The notes below the pieces were generated by a model. The model was not told where the DNA came from and did no database searches. It saw only the letters and a list, made by a program, of their open reading frames with translations. From the NCBI RefSeq assembly GCF_900110855.1, contig NZ_FOFA01000004.1:238401-302400 (forward strand): DNA of 64,000 nucleotides, in the 5' to 3' direction. Both the position numbers and the translations under genes were made by a program. Within the stretch, counting starts at the first letter, position 1, and each line of letters opens with the position of its first letter. This document shows positions 19,126 to 29,405 of the stretch, in pieces. Source of the stretch: Microlunatus flavus (lineage in GTDB: Bacteria; Actinomycetota; Actinomycetes; Propionibacteriales; Propionibacteriaceae).

Positions 19126-19299
19126 GGCTGACCCGTCCTTCCTTGACCCACGCCGGTCCGGCGCGCCCCCGGAGTGAGGAGCGATGAGTGAGGTGCGGCC
19201 CCGCGAGCGCAGCGAGCCTCAGGGGTCGCGCCTCGCGAGGAGCGACGAAGCCGGGGGCGTGGAGCGCCGGGCCGCGTCGGAGCGAAGCGGAGACAAAGG
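19126..19299. repeat. Repeat-like spacer between mraY and murD
   Basis: This 174-base gap contains several related short imperfect palindromes built on GAGCG-N-AGCGAG, namely CGAGCGCAGCGAGC, GCGAGGAGCGACGAAG and CGGAGCGAAGCGGAG. Such words are typical of actinobacterial extragenic repeats. It is out of place in a cluster where other genes overlap, and it may lower or separate transcription of the murD-ftsW part. Confidence 0.5.
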
Positions 19300-20373
19300 T
19301 TAGGCGTTGCCGGCGACCCACTCGGCGTAGAAGATGCCCAGGCCGGCGGCGACGAAGAGGCCGCAGATGATCCAGAAGCGCATGACGATCGTGACCTGCG
19401 CCCAGTTCAGCAGCTCGAAGTGGTGGTGGATCGGCGACATCTTGAAGATGCGCTTGCCGTGGGTGAGCTTGAAGTAGCTGACCTGCATGACCACCGACAT
19501 GACCTCGATGACGAGCAGCCCGCCGAGGATGATGAGCAGCAGCTCGGTGCGGGTGAAGATCGCCATGCCGGCCAGCGCCCCGCCCAGGGACAGCGACCCG
19601 GTGTCGCCCATGAAGATCTTCGCGGGCTCGGCGTTCCACCACAGGAACCCGAAGCACGCGCCGGCGAGCGCGACGGCGACCACGGCGAGGTCGTACGGGT
19701 CGCGCACCTCGTAGCACTTGGGCCCGGCCGAGGCGACGTAGGCGCAGGACTGGTTGTACTGCCAGATGTTGATGAGGGTGTACGCGCCGAAGATCATCAC
19801 GCAGGCGCCGGACGCGAGCCCGTCGAGCCCGTCGGTGAGGTTCACCCCGTTGCTGGCCGCCGCGATCAGCAGGATCACCCACAGGACGACCAGCACCACG
19901 GGCAGCGCGAGCCAGGGGATGTCACGCAGGAACGAGATCGCCTGGGACGCGGGCCGGACGTTCCGCTCGTCGGGGAACTGCAGGGAGAGCAGCGCGAAGA
20001 CGATGGCCACCAGCGACTGCCCGGCGATCTTGGCCTTGCTGCGCAGGCCCAGCGAGCGCTGCCGGCTGATCTTGATGAAGTCGTCGAGGAAGCCGACGAC
20101 GCCGAGGCCCGTGAAGAGGAACAGCACCAGCAGCCCGGAGGCCGACGGCAGGGTCCAGGTGATGAGGTGGCTGACCGTGTAGGCGATCAGCACCGAGGCG
20201 ATGATGACGAGCCCGCCCATGGTCGGGGTGCCCCGCTTGACGTGGTGCGAGGTCGGCCCGTCGTCGCGGATGAGCTGGCCGTAGCCCTTCTTGACCAGGA
20301 CCTTGATGGCCAGCCGGGTGCCCAGCAGGGTGCCCAGGAGCGACAGGATCCCGGCGAGGAAGACGACCTTCAC
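19300..20373 (-). CDS. mraY: Phospho-N-acetylmuramoyl-pentapeptide-transferase
   Basis: MraY transfers phospho-MurNAc-pentapeptide to undecaprenyl phosphate, giving lipid I, and is the first membrane step of wall synthesis. The 357-residue chain has about ten membrane segments. Its catalytic blocks include [16 protein letters not shown] with the Asp pair, [21 protein letters not shown] and the histidine triplet in SPIHHHFE. The GTG start overlaps the murF stop by four bases. The open frame continues upstream through murF in another frame and was cut there. Confidence 0.97.
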   Translation of the reverse strand: MKVVFLAGILSLLGTLLGTRLAIKVLVKKGYGQLIRDDGPTSHHVKRGTPTMGGLVIIASVLIAYTVSHLITWTLPSASGLLVLFLFTGLGVVGFLDDFIKISRQRSLGLRSKAKIAGQSLVAIVFALLSLQFPDERNVRPASQAISFLRDIPWLALPVVLVVLWVILLIAAASNGVNLTDGLDGLASGACVMIFGAYTLINIWQYNQSCAYVASAGPKCYEVRDPYDLAVVAVALAGACFGFLWWNAEPAKIFMGDTGSLSLGGALAGMAIFTRTELLLIILGGLLVIEVMSVVMQVSYFKLTHGKRIFKMSPIHHHFELLNWAQVTIVMRFWIICGLFVAAGLGIFYAEWVAGNA

Positions 20374-21863
20374 GCGCCGCCACCGGCCTCGGGAGACGTC
20401 GCACGCTCGCGGTCGGGTGCGCGCAGGATCTCGTCGGCCACGACGTCCAAGGCTAGGCCACGCGACGCCTTGACCAGGACGACGTCGCCGGGCAGGACGT
20501 CGGCGCGCACCCACGCCGCCGCCTCCGCGGCGGATCGGGCGACCCGCGCGCGACCGGGCTGGCCCTCGACGAGCAGCGGCGCGAACTCGCCCAGGGCGAC
20601 GACCTCGTCGACCTCCGCGGCGGCCAGCTGAGCGGCGAGCGCGGCGTGCAGCGCGGGCGCCTCGGCGCCCAGCTCGAGCATGTCGCCGACGACCGCCCAC
20701 GTACGCCCGCGCCCGCGGCCGAGCTCGGCGAGCGTGTCGACGGCGGCGGCCATCGAGGCCGGGTTGGCGTTGTAGCTGTCGTTGACGACGGTGACGCCGT
20801 CAGCTCGGTCGTCGACCTCCATCCGCCAGCGCGAGGCGGGTTCGGCGGCGCTGAGCGCGGTGGTGACGGTGGCGAGGTCGACACCCAGCGCGGTCGCCGC
20901 GGCCGCCGCGGCGGTGGCGTTGGCGACCTGGTGGCGGCCCGTGACGCGCAGCGCCACCGCACCCTGCTCGTCCTCACCGGCCGTGCGCACGTGCAGGGTG
21001 AACCGGTACCGGCCCCGGTCGTCGGCCCCCAGCCCGTCGGCCCACACGAGGTCGGGCTCGTCCGGCGCCGCAGGACGGCCCGCCTGGGGGTCGACGACCG
21101 CGAAGGGCAGCACGCGCGCCCGCGTGCGGGACCGCATGCCCCAGACCCGCGGGTCGTCGCGGTTGAGCACGGCGACCCCGTCCGCGCCGAGCGCCTCGAC
21201 GAGCTCGCCCTTGGCCCGGGCGATCGCGTCCTGCCCACCGAACTCGCCCACGTGCGCGTGGCCGACGTTGAGCACGACCGCGACGTCGGGCGGGGCGATG
21301 CGGCAGAGGTACGCGACGTGGCCGATCCCCCGCGCGCCCATCTCGGCCACGAGGAAGCGCGTGGTGCGGTCGACCCGGGTGACGGTGAGGGGGACGCCGA
21401 GCTCGTTGTTCAGGTTGCCCGCCGGGGCCACGGTCGGCCCGGCGGCGGCCAGCACGGCCCCGAGCAGGTCCTTGGTCGACGTCTTGCCCTGCGACCCGGT
21501 CAGCCCGACCACCCGCAGGCCCTCGGGCCGGGACGGGGTCGCCCGGGTCCGGTCGACCACGTGCCGGGCGACGCGTCCGAAGGCCTCGAGCGGGTCCGCC
21601 ACCACGAGCTGCGGCCCCGGTGCGTCCGGCACGACGTGCGCGACCAGCGCGGCGACGGCGCCCGCGGCGAAGGCCTGGCCGACGTACGCGTGCCCATCGA
21701 CCCGCTCGCCGGGCAGCGCGACGAACAGCGAGCTGAGCGCGACGGCGCGGGAGTCGGCGGTGACGTGCGACGCCGCGCGGTCCAGGTCGACGGGGGCGCT
21801 GGAGGTCGGTTCGACGAGCGCGCCCAGGACCGCGGCCACCTCGCCCACGCGCAGCGGGATCAC
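20370..21863 (-). CDS. murF: UDP-MurNAc-tripeptide--D-alanyl-D-alanine ligase
   Basis: MurF adds the D-Ala-D-Ala dipeptide, the last cytosolic step in making the UDP-MurNAc pentapeptide. The ATP loop [13 protein letters not shown], the NLNNELGVP segment, the [13 protein letters not shown] region and the late [11 protein letters not shown] motif are all present. The length of 497 residues is normal. Four-base overlaps on both sides (murE upstream, mraY downstream) indicate tight translational coupling. Confidence 0.97.
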   Translation of the reverse strand: MIPLRVGEVAAVLGALVEPTSSAPVDLDRAASHVTADSRAVALSSLFVALPGERVDGHAYVGQAFAAGAVAALVAHVVPDAPGPQLVVADPLEAFGRVARHVVDRTRATPSRPEGLRVVGLTGSQGKTSTKDLLGAVLAAAGPTVAPAGNLNNELGVPLTVTRVDRTTRFLVAEMGARGIGHVAYLCRIAPPDVAVVLNVGHAHVGEFGGQDAIARAKGELVEALGADGVAVLNRDDPRVWGMRSRTRARVLPFAVVDPQAGRPAAPDEPDLVWADGLGADDRGRYRFTLHVRTAGEDEQGAVALRVTGRHQVANATAAAAAATALGVDLATVTTALSAAEPASRWRMEVDDRADGVTVVNDSYNANPASMAAAVDTLAELGRGRGRTWAVVGDMLELGAEAPALHAALAAQLAAAEVDEVVALGEFAPLLVEGQPGRARVARSAAEAAAWVRADVLPGDVVLVKASRGLALDVVADEILRAPDRERATSPEAGGGA

Positions 21864-23413
21864 GGCGCCACCTCTCCGGTCGTCTGCTGGCGGGCCGCCC
21901 AGGCCTCGCGCACCACGTCGGCGTCGACGAAGGGGTGCACCACGCCGGCCACCTCCTGGCCGCGCTCGTGGCCCTTGCCCAGCACGAGGACGGCGTCGTC
22001 AGGCCCGGCCAGCGCCAGGGCGGTGGCGATCGCGCTCCGGCGGTCGCCGCCGTCGACGACCTCGACGGCGCGGCCGAGCGCTGACCGCGCCCCGGTGAGG
22101 ACCTCCGCGCGGATCGCGGCCGGGTCCTCCCCGCGGGGGTTGTCGTCGGTGACGACGACGACGTCCGCCGACCAGGCGGCGGCGTGGCCCATCGGGCGGC
22201 GCTTGCCCGGGTCCCGGTCGCCGCCGGCCCCGAGCACCACGACGACGCGGTGGGTGTCGGACAGGGCGGCGACGGCCGCGGCCACCGCCTGCGGCGTGTG
22301 CGCGAAGTCGACGAAGACCGCGGGGGCCCCGTCGCCGAGGTCCACGCGCTGCATCCGGCCCGGCACCGAGGCGGTCTCGAGCCCGCGGCCGGCCGCGCCG
22401 AGGTCGCCGCCGCTCGCGGCCACCATCGCCAGGGCGGTGAGGGCGTTGCGCACGTTGTGCTCGCCGGGCAGCGGCAGCCAGGTCTCGAGCTCGCGGTCGC
22501 CGACCCGCACCCGCAGGCCGGACCGGCCCCGGTCGACGGGCCCCATCCGGACCGGGTGGACGTCGACGTCCCGGCCGAACCCCGTCGTCGTCACGGGCAG
22601 CCCGGCGGCGCGGGCCCGGCGCACGATCTCCGGGCCCCGCTCGTCGTCGAGGTTGACGACGGCGTGCCGGGCGCGCTCGGGCGTGAAGAGGGAGGCCTTC
22701 GCCTCGAAGTAGGACTCGACGTCGCCGTGGAAGTCGAGGTGGTCCTCGCCGAAGCCGGTGAACGCGGCGACGTCGAAGACGACCGCGTCGACCCGGCCCA
22801 GCACCAGCGCGTGCGAGGACACCTCCATGACCAGCGCCTGCGCGCCCCGCTCGACGAGGTGGCCGAGCAGGCCCTGGAGCTCCGGCGACTCCGGTGTCGT
22901 CACGGTCGTCCGGGAGCCGCCGAGGTCGTGGCCGTCGAGGCTGAAGCCGACGGTGCCGACCAGCCCCGTCGAGGTGCCCGCGGCCCGCAGCGCGGCGTCG
23001 AGCAGGTAGGCGGTCGTCGTCTTGCCCTGCGTACCCGTGATGCCGTACGTGGTGAGCGCGCAGGCCGGTTCGCCGTACACGCGCGCGGCCACCGGCGCCA
23101 TCGCGCGACGCGCGTCGTCGACGACCGCGAGGGGTAGCACGCCGCCGGCCAGGTCCGCCCCGGCGGCGTCGGTGAGCAGCGCCACGGCCCCCGCGGCCGC
23201 TGCCTGCGCCGCGAAGGAGGCGCCGTGGTGGTGCCGGCCGGGCAGACCGACGAACAGGTCGCCCGGCTCGACCAGGCGCGCGTCCAGCGTGACCCCGGAG
23301 ACCGCGACCGCGGCCGCGCCCGGGACGAGCGTGTCGAGCGCGACCGGGGTCACGCGTCGCGGCCGGAGCCCGGCCCCCGCTCTCCCTGACACCTCGACGA
23401 CGTTAGTCGTCAC
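21860..23413 (-). CDS. murE: UDP-MurNAc-L-alanyl-D-glutamate--diaminopimelate ligase
   Basis: MurE adds the third amino acid of the stem peptide. The substrate-specificity motif reads DDNPRGEDP. The DNPR form is the one known from diaminopimelate-adding enzymes rather than lysine-adding ones, so a DAP-type peptidoglycan is predicted, although meso- and LL-DAP cannot be told apart. Other landmarks are YGITGTQGKTTTAY, TPESPELQ, EVSSHAL and FVDFAHTPQ. The length is 517 residues with a GTG start. It begins 37 bases after the ftsI stop and overlaps murF by four bases. Confidence 0.96.
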   Translation of the reverse strand: MTTNVVEVSGRAGAGLRPRRVTPVALDTLVPGAAAVAVSGVTLDARLVEPGDLFVGLPGRHHHGASFAAQAAAAGAVALLTDAAGADLAGGVLPLAVVDDARRAMAPVAARVYGEPACALTTYGITGTQGKTTTAYLLDAALRAAGTSTGLVGTVGFSLDGHDLGGSRTTVTTPESPELQGLLGHLVERGAQALVMEVSSHALVLGRVDAVVFDVAAFTGFGEDHLDFHGDVESYFEAKASLFTPERARHAVVNLDDERGPEIVRRARAAGLPVTTTGFGRDVDVHPVRMGPVDRGRSGLRVRVGDRELETWLPLPGEHNVRNALTALAMVAASGGDLGAAGRGLETASVPGRMQRVDLGDGAPAVFVDFAHTPQAVAAAVAALSDTHRVVVVLGAGGDRDPGKRRPMGHAAAWSADVVVVTDDNPRGEDPAAIRAEVLTGARSALGRAVEVVDGGDRRSAIATALALAGPDDAVLVLGKGHERGQEVAGVVHPFVDADVVREAWAARQQTTGEVAP

Positions 23414-23450
23414 GCCGCGGGCCCCGCGGATCGCCGACGTCGCTCGCTGC

Positions 23451-25478
23451 TCACCAGGTCGTGGGCTTCGGCTTGATCGGCTGCGCGTCCGGCGCGACCG
23501 AGAAGTGCGGCAGCGCGTACTTCATGACGTCGCGCCACACCGGGTTCGCCGTGCTCGTGCCGGTGTCGAAGCTGCCCTTGGGGTTGTTCATCACCACGTA
23601 GGTCAAGATCTCGGGGTCGTTCAGCGGGGCGAAGCCGACGAACGAGGTGACGTAGCCCTTGTAGCGGTGCAGCTCGGGGTCGGCGCGCTGGGCCGTACCG
23701 GTCTTGCCGCCGCTGGTCCAGTCGTCGAGGCGGAGGTTCTTCTGGCCGTTGTCGCTGTCCATGACCGCCTGCATGACGTCGCGGACCTGGGCCGACGCCT
23801 TGGCCGAGATGATCCGGCGCGGCTCGCGCTTGTCCAGGTCGACGGTGTTGCCGTCGGCGTCGGTCACCTGCGAGACCACCGTCGGCGGGTGGTAGATGCC
23901 GCCGTTCACGACACCGGAGATCGCCGCGGCCATCTGCACCGCGGTCACCGAGATGGCCTGGCCGAAGGCGACCTGGTCGCGCTGGATGTTGCTCATGTCC
24001 GGCGGCGGGATGATGCCGGCCGACTCGCCGGGGAGCTGGACGCCGGTCGTCGACCCGAGGCCGAACTTCACGTAGTAGTCGTGCAGCTGCTCACGGTTCA
24101 TCTGGCGCGTCGCCAGCGCCATGCCGATGTTCGAGGACTGGGCGACCGCGCCGCGCACGCGGAGCCGGAGCGGGTCGCTGGTGTGCTGGAACGCGTCCTT
24201 GATCGACAGCGGCCCGGACTGCAGCCGGTACGGGATCGACAGGCGCGTCTCGGGGGTCGCGGCGCCGGAGTCGAAGAGCGCGGCGGAGGTGAGGACCTTC
24301 TCGACGCTGCCCGGCTCGTACGGCGAGGAGATCGCGTTGTTGCCGCGCGACTCGGTCGCCGCGGCCGAGGGGTCGGAGGAGTCGAAGGTCGGGGCGTTCG
24401 CCATGGCGAGCACCTCCCCGGTCTTGACGTTCATGACGATGGCCATGCCGTAGTCGGACTGCGTGCGCTGCACCTGGGTGGCCAGGCGCTGCTGGACCAT
24501 CCACTGCAGCTCGGAGTCGATGCTGGAGCGGAAGTTCAGCCCGTTCTGGGCCGGGGTGACCGTGCTGTTGCCCAGCGGGATCTTGCTGCCGTTCGGCGCG
24601 CTCTCGTAGGTCTCGGTGCCCTCGACGCCCGAGAGCTCCTTGTTCATCGAGAGCTCGAGGCCGCCGAGCCCCTTGCCGTCGGCGCCGACGAAGCCGACCA
24701 CCGACGAGCCGACCGCCCCGTCGGGGTAGGTGCGGATGGGGTCGGACTCGCGGAACACCCCGTAGATCCCGGCCTTGGCCAGGTCCGCGGCCAGGTTGGT
24801 GTACGTGAGCGCCGGCACCTTCTTCTTGAGGTAGACGAAGTGCGTGTCCGGCTTGGTGAGGAGCGGGACGAGCTGCTCGGGCGTCATCTGCAGGTACGGC
24901 GCGAGGATCCCCGCGACCTGCTGCGCCTTGGGCCCGACGAGCGTGGGGTCGGCGGTGACGGCGACGGCCGGCTGGGTGGACGCGAGCACCTGGCCGTTGC
25001 GGTCGGTGATCTCGCCGCGGGCGGGCAGCAGCGGGAGGGTCCGGGTGAGGGCGTCGATCGAGTCGGCGGTGTAGCGGGCGGAGTCGAAGCCCTGCAGCTG
25101 CAGGAGCCGACCGGCGCACAGCGACAGGCCCATGGCCATGATCACGAGGACCACGTGGACGCGGTGGGTCGAAGAGCCGAGCGGCACCCGGATCGCGGTG
25201 AGGGGCGTGCGCGGCACCGGGCGGCGCTGCGGGGCGGTGCGCGCCTTCGCCGGGGCGCGGCCGCCGGCCCCGCTGCGGGTCGCGGCGGGGCGCGGCGCGG
25301 ACTGGGTGCGCGGACGCTCGCGGCTGCCGTCGCGCAGGATCCGCTCGCCGCGCCGGTGGGCCTCGCCCGACGACCCGGACGACCCCGCCGGGCGGCGGCG
25401 CGCCGGGTCGGTGCGCTGCCCGGAGGCGTCGGTCCGAGACGTGCGGCCGGCGGCGGGGTGCGGGCGGCGTTGCGGCAT
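23451..25478 (-). CDS. ftsI: Septal transpeptidase FtsI (penicillin-binding protein 3)
   Basis: FtsI cross-links septal peptidoglycan together with FtsW. The 675-residue protein has a long basic, disordered cytoplasmic N terminus of about 100 residues, one membrane helix at about 104-125 and a dimerisation domain. The transpeptidase domain follows, with SVEK (391-394) as the SxxK active site, SSN (448-450) and KTG (592-594). The ATG start has GAGAGG seven bases upstream. The unusually long N-terminal tail is common in actinobacterial FtsI. The C-terminal PASTA domains of some relatives are absent. Confidence 0.96.
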   Translation of the reverse strand: MPQRRPHPAAGRTSRTDASGQRTDPARRRPAGSSGSSGEAHRRGERILRDGSRERPRTQSAPRPAATRSGAGGRAPAKARTAPQRRPVPRTPLTAIRVPLGSSTHRVHVVLVIMAMGLSLCAGRLLQLQGFDSARYTADSIDALTRTLPLLPARGEITDRNGQVLASTQPAVAVTADPTLVGPKAQQVAGILAPYLQMTPEQLVPLLTKPDTHFVYLKKKVPALTYTNLAADLAKAGIYGVFRESDPIRTYPDGAVGSSVVGFVGADGKGLGGLELSMNKELSGVEGTETYESAPNGSKIPLGNSTVTPAQNGLNFRSSIDSELQWMVQQRLATQVQRTQSDYGMAIVMNVKTGEVLAMANAPTFDSSDPSAAATESRGNNAISSPYEPGSVEKVLTSAALFDSGAATPETRLSIPYRLQSGPLSIKDAFQHTSDPLRLRVRGAVAQSSNIGMALATRQMNREQLHDYYVKFGLGSTTGVQLPGESAGIIPPPDMSNIQRDQVAFGQAISVTAVQMAAAISGVVNGGIYHPPTVVSQVTDADGNTVDLDKREPRRIISAKASAQVRDVMQAVMDSDNGQKNLRLDDWTSGGKTGTAQRADPELHRYKGYVTSFVGFAPLNDPEILTYVVMNNPKGSFDTGTSTANPVWRDVMKYALPHFSVAPDAQPIKPKPTTW

Positions 25479-25489
25479 GCGGCGGCCTC

Positions 25490-26095
25490 TCAGCGGGTGG
25501 CGGGGGCGGTCTGCGGGGCGGTCTGCGCGGCGGGGTCGGCGCCGGCGAGGACCCCGGCGACCGCCAGGGCGGCGCCGTCGGCCGCCTGCTGCGACGCCTC
25601 CGACGTCTGCCGCGCGCCGGCCTTCTTCGCGGCCTCCTCGGCCGCGCGGTCGGCGGTCAGCCGCTCGGCGTTGCCCGGCGCGAGGTAGCGCATCTCGGTC
25701 CCCTTGGTCTTCTGCGGCTTGCCCTCGACGGTGCCGTCCGGCAGCACCAGGAACGCCGCGTGGACGTTGGGCCGCATCCCCTGGGCGTACGCCTTCTGCG
25801 CCAGCGAGGCGGGCGAGGAGACGGTCTGCAGCTGCGACTCGAGGTCATCCTGCACATACGTCAGCTGGCTGGCCTGGCTGCTGAGGCGGCGCGCCTCGAA
25901 CTCCTGGTTCTGCAGGGTGGTGTTGAGCAGCAGCAGCCCGGCCATGCCGAGCCCGAAGGCCGCGATGAGCACGATCAGGAAGGGCAGCCGGGCCATCCGC
26001 CGCCCCGGGGTGGCCAGCGGCCGGAGCGCCGGTCGGGCGGTCTCCGGCTGCGGGCGGGCGTGCTTCTTGGCGGGTGCGGTCGTGAGTGCGCTCAC
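25490..26095 (-). CDS. ftsL: FtsL-like septum formation protein
   Basis: The 201-residue product has one membrane helix (about residues 35-55, RLPFLIVLIAAFGLGMAGLL) followed by a heptad-like region with EARRLSSQASQLTYVQDDLESQL. This is the layout of FtsL/DivIC-type bitopic division proteins. Its place between rsmH and ftsI is the usual one for ftsL. A Pro/Lys-containing loop and an Ala-rich C-terminal tail are less conserved. The GTG at 26095 follows GGAGGTGAG. The frame also extends upstream through repeat DNA inside rsmH, but that part has no similarity to the family. Confidence 0.85.
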   Translation of the reverse strand: MSALTTAPAKKHARPQPETARPALRPLATPGRRMARLPFLIVLIAAFGLGMAGLLLLNTTLQNQEFEARRLSSQASQLTYVQDDLESQLQTVSSPASLAQKAYAQGMRPNVHAAFLVLPDGTVEGKPQKTKGTEMRYLAPGNAERLTADRAAEEAAKKAGARQTSEASQQAADGAALAVAGVLAGADPAAQTAPQTAPATR

Positions 26096-26099
26096 GCGC

Positions 26100-27272
26100 T
26101 CACCTCCTGGTCTCGGGGGGTCGAGGATCGGTTTCGGGAGCGCCAGCGAGCGGAACTGCCGCGGGGGGTGCGGGGGGTCGTCCCCCCGAGGGATCGGTTT
26201 CGGGAGCGCCAGCGAGCGGAACCGCCGCGGGGGGTGCGGGGGGTCGTCCCCCCGAAGGGCGCGCTCGAGGATCGAAGACGCGGACGGCGCCGCGCAGGCG
26301 TGCGGACGCGGCACGGGGGTTGGCGGCGACCTCGGCCTCGCCGGGCCGGTCGGCGCCGCGGGTCAGCAGGCGCAGCTCGGGCTTGAGCTCGTCGGGGACG
26401 ACGGGCAGGCCGCGCGGCGCCCGGTCGGCGGCACCGGCGGCGAGGACCTGCTTGACCAGCCGGTCCTCGAGCGAGTGGTAGGCCAGCACGGCGATCCGGC
26501 CGTCGAGCGCGAGCGCGGAGACGGCGCTCGGCAGCACCGACTCGAGCGCGGCGAGCTCGCCGTTGACCTCGATGCGCAGCGCCTGGAACGTCCGCTTGGC
26601 GGGGTGGCCGCCGGACTTCTGCGAGGCCATCGGCACCGCGGCGCGCAGGAGCTCCACGAGCCGGCCCGAGCGCTCGAACGGCTCGACCTCGCGGGCCTCG
26701 ACGACCCGGCGGGCGATGCGGTCGGCGAAGCGCTCCTCGCCGTAGCGGCGCAGCACCCGAGCGAGCTCGCGCGCGCCGTAGGTGTTGAGCACCTCGGCGG
26801 CGGTCGGACCCGTACGGCCCATGCGCATGTCGAGCGGGGCGTCGGCGGCGTAGGCGAAGCCCCGCTCCGCGGAGTCGATCTGCAGCGACGACAGCCCCAG
26901 GTCGAGCAGCACGGCCTGCACCCGCGGGTGCCCGACCCGCTCCAGCACCTCGGGGAGCTCGTCGTAGACGGCCTCGACGAGGGTGACGCGGTCGCCGTAC
27001 GGCGCGAGCCGCTCCCCCGCCAGGGCCAGGGCCTGCGGGTCTCGGTCGAGACCGACGAGCCGGGCCTGCGGGCAGGCCTCGAGCAGCGCGGCCGAGTGGC
27101 CGCCGAGGCCGAGGGTGCCGTCGACGACGACGGGGGCGGGGTGCTCCGGCGTGGGCTGCAGGGCCGGGACGAGCAGCGCCAGGACCTCGTCGAGCATCAC
27201 CGGCACGTGCCGAGGGGTCGCCGGGGCGGGCGCGTGGGGGGAGGTGGCTTCCCCGCCCTCGTGCTCCGTCAT
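26100..27272 (-). CDS. rsmH: 16S rRNA (cytosine-1402-N4)-methyltransferase
   Basis: RsmH (MraW) methylates C1402 of 16S rRNA using S-adenosylmethionine. The sequence has the start [11 protein letters not shown], the SAM-binding [12 protein letters not shown], the LDLGLSSLQ segment, [12 protein letters not shown] and [10 protein letters not shown]. Family members normally end soon after [10 protein letters not shown]. Here the frame runs on for about 55 residues, including a 22-residue tandem duplication built by 66-base repeat DNA. The ATG at 27272 fits family N termini. A longer upstream frame running into mraZ was rejected. Only four bases separate it from the ftsL gene. Confidence 0.94.
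   Translation of the reverse strand: MTEHEGGEATSPHAPAPATPRHVPVMLDEVLALLVPALQPTPEHPAPVVVDGTLGLGGHSAALLEACPQARLVGLDRDPQALALAGERLAPYGDRVTLVEAVYDELPEVLERVGHPRVQAVLLDLGLSSLQIDSAERGFAYAADAPLDMRMGRTGPTAAEVLNTYGARELARVLRRYGEERFADRIARRVVEAREVEPFERSGRLVELLRAAVPMASQKSGGHPAKRTFQALRIEVNGELAALESVLPSAVSALALDGRIAVLAYHSLEDRLVKQVLAAGAADRAPRGLPVVPDELKPELRLLTRGADRPGEAEVAANPRAASARLRGAVRVFDPRARPSGGRPPAPPAAVPLAGAPETDPSGGRPPAPPAAVPLAGAPETDPRPPETRR
26127..26258. repeat. Two 66-base direct repeats inside the rsmH 3' end
   Basis: A 66-base unit starting ATCGGTTTCGGGAGCG occurs twice in tandem (from 26127 and from 26193) with only about two differences. Each unit contains GCGCCAGCGAGCGG, a G-rich run and the hairpin GGGGGG-TCGT-CCCCCC. 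Because 66 is divisible by three the frame stays open, giving two copies of a Pro/Ala/Gly-rich peptide. The make-up resembles an extragenic palindromic repeat rather than protein-coding DNA. Confidence 0.8.
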
Positions 27273-27496
27273 GTCCGACCCTGACCTCGACCCTGCCCTG
27301 CCGTGCGCGCTGTCCTGCTCCGTGCCCTGCGCGGGACGTGCCGGGTGGTTCCAACCCGAGGCCTGGCGGCGACCTGGCACCGGGGAAGGGGTGCCAGGGC
27401 GCCGGCCTGCGGGTTGAAGCCGCTCGGCACGTCCTGCTCCTGCTGGTCCTGCTGGTCCTGCTCGCTGCCTGCCGCGGTGGATGAGGGGGGAAGTCC

Positions 27497-27922
27497 TCAG
27501 ACGCCGGGGAAGACCACGTCGTCCAGGTCGGCGAACGCCGACTCCTTGCTCGCCTCGTACGCCGTCCAGGCCGCGGCGTCCCACACCTCCACGCGGTTGA
27601 TCGCCCCGACGACGACGCAGTCGCGCTCGAGACCGGCGTACGCCCGCAGGTGCTGCGGGATCGTGACGCGGCCCTGCTTGTCCGGCGTCTCGTCCGACGC
27701 CCCCGACGCGAGCATGCGTTGGTAGTCGCGGACCTGCTGGCTGGACGAGGCGCCTCGTACGCCCTGCACCAGCTCGGCGAAGGTCGCGACGGGCCAGATG
27801 GCCAGGCAGCGCTCCTGGAAGCGAGTGATCACCAGGCCCTCCGCCAGCTCGTCGCGGTACTTCGCCGGGAGGATCAGCCGGCCCTTCTCGTCGAGCTTCG
27901 GAGTGTGGGTCCCGAGGAACAC
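27497..27922 (-). CDS. mraZ: Transcriptional regulator MraZ
   Basis: MraZ is an AbrB-fold, ring-forming regulator that binds tandem repeats in its own promoter and controls the division and wall cluster. The 141-residue product shows the duplicated fold, with [14 protein letters not shown] in the first half and [13 protein letters not shown] in the second. The GTG start has GAAGGAGG upstream. A series of four GTGG boxes lies 50-83 bases before the start, which supports autoregulation. The gap to rsmH is about 224 bases. Confidence 0.96.
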   Translation of the reverse strand: MFLGTHTPKLDEKGRLILPAKYRDELAEGLVITRFQERCLAIWPVATFAELVQGVRGASSSQQVRDYQRMLASGASDETPDKQGRVTIPQHLRAYAGLERDCVVVGAINRVEVWDAAAWTAYEASKESAFADLDDVVFPGV

Positions 27923-27971
27923 GGGCCCGCCTCCTTCACTCCCCGACCAGGGCCGAAGTCACCGCTGACCT

Positions 27972-28005
27972 CCACTGCGTGCCACTTTACTCCACTTTCC
28001 CCCAC
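27972..28005 (-). promoter_or_regulatory. Predicted MraZ operator: four GTGG boxes with 10-base period
   Basis: On the mraZ strand GTGG occurs four times at exactly 10-base steps (plus-strand CCAC at 27972, 27982, 27992 and 28002). This matches the known MraZ recognition pattern of short TGGG/GTGG-type repeats one helical turn apart. TAAAGT at 27984-27989 inside the array could be the -10 of the dcw promoter. Confidence 0.8.
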
Positions 28006-28375
28006 AGCGCCCCTCCTGATGGGCGCGGCGCTCCCCGGACCGCCTGCCGCCAGCGGCACCGGGCACACGCCGAGGCGCCGCGTGCACAGCGGCACCCCTG
28101 CGGGCGGTGCCGGCTGCGCAGCGGGTGCCCGGCGGCCAGGACCCGCGCGGTGGGGCGTGGTGGAGGCACGCGGGAGCGACGGGCGCCGCGAACCGGTCGG
28201 AGATCGTCCCGGTCGTGGACTTTCCGTCGCGCCGACCAGGTTTCGGGCGCGCGCATACGATGAGCGGGCACGGCACGAGGGGGCGCCTGAGCGTCCGCGG
28301 GCCTGCGCGCGAGCACGGCAGGAGACCCGTCGGGACCCGTCCCGCTGCCGTCGGACGGGGACGAAGGGGAGGCCC
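28006..28375. other. Intergenic region between mraZ and moxR
   Basis: These 370 bases separate two divergent operons and hold no convincing gene. They are GC-rich with small hairpins, for example CGGCACC at 28090-28096 against GGTGCCG at 28106-28112. TACGAT at 28256-28261 is a possible -10 for moxR, without an obvious -35. Confidence 0.5.
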
Positions 28376-29386
<1,011 letters not shown>

Positions 29387-29405
29387 GCCGGAGGCGTTCG
29401 AGCCC

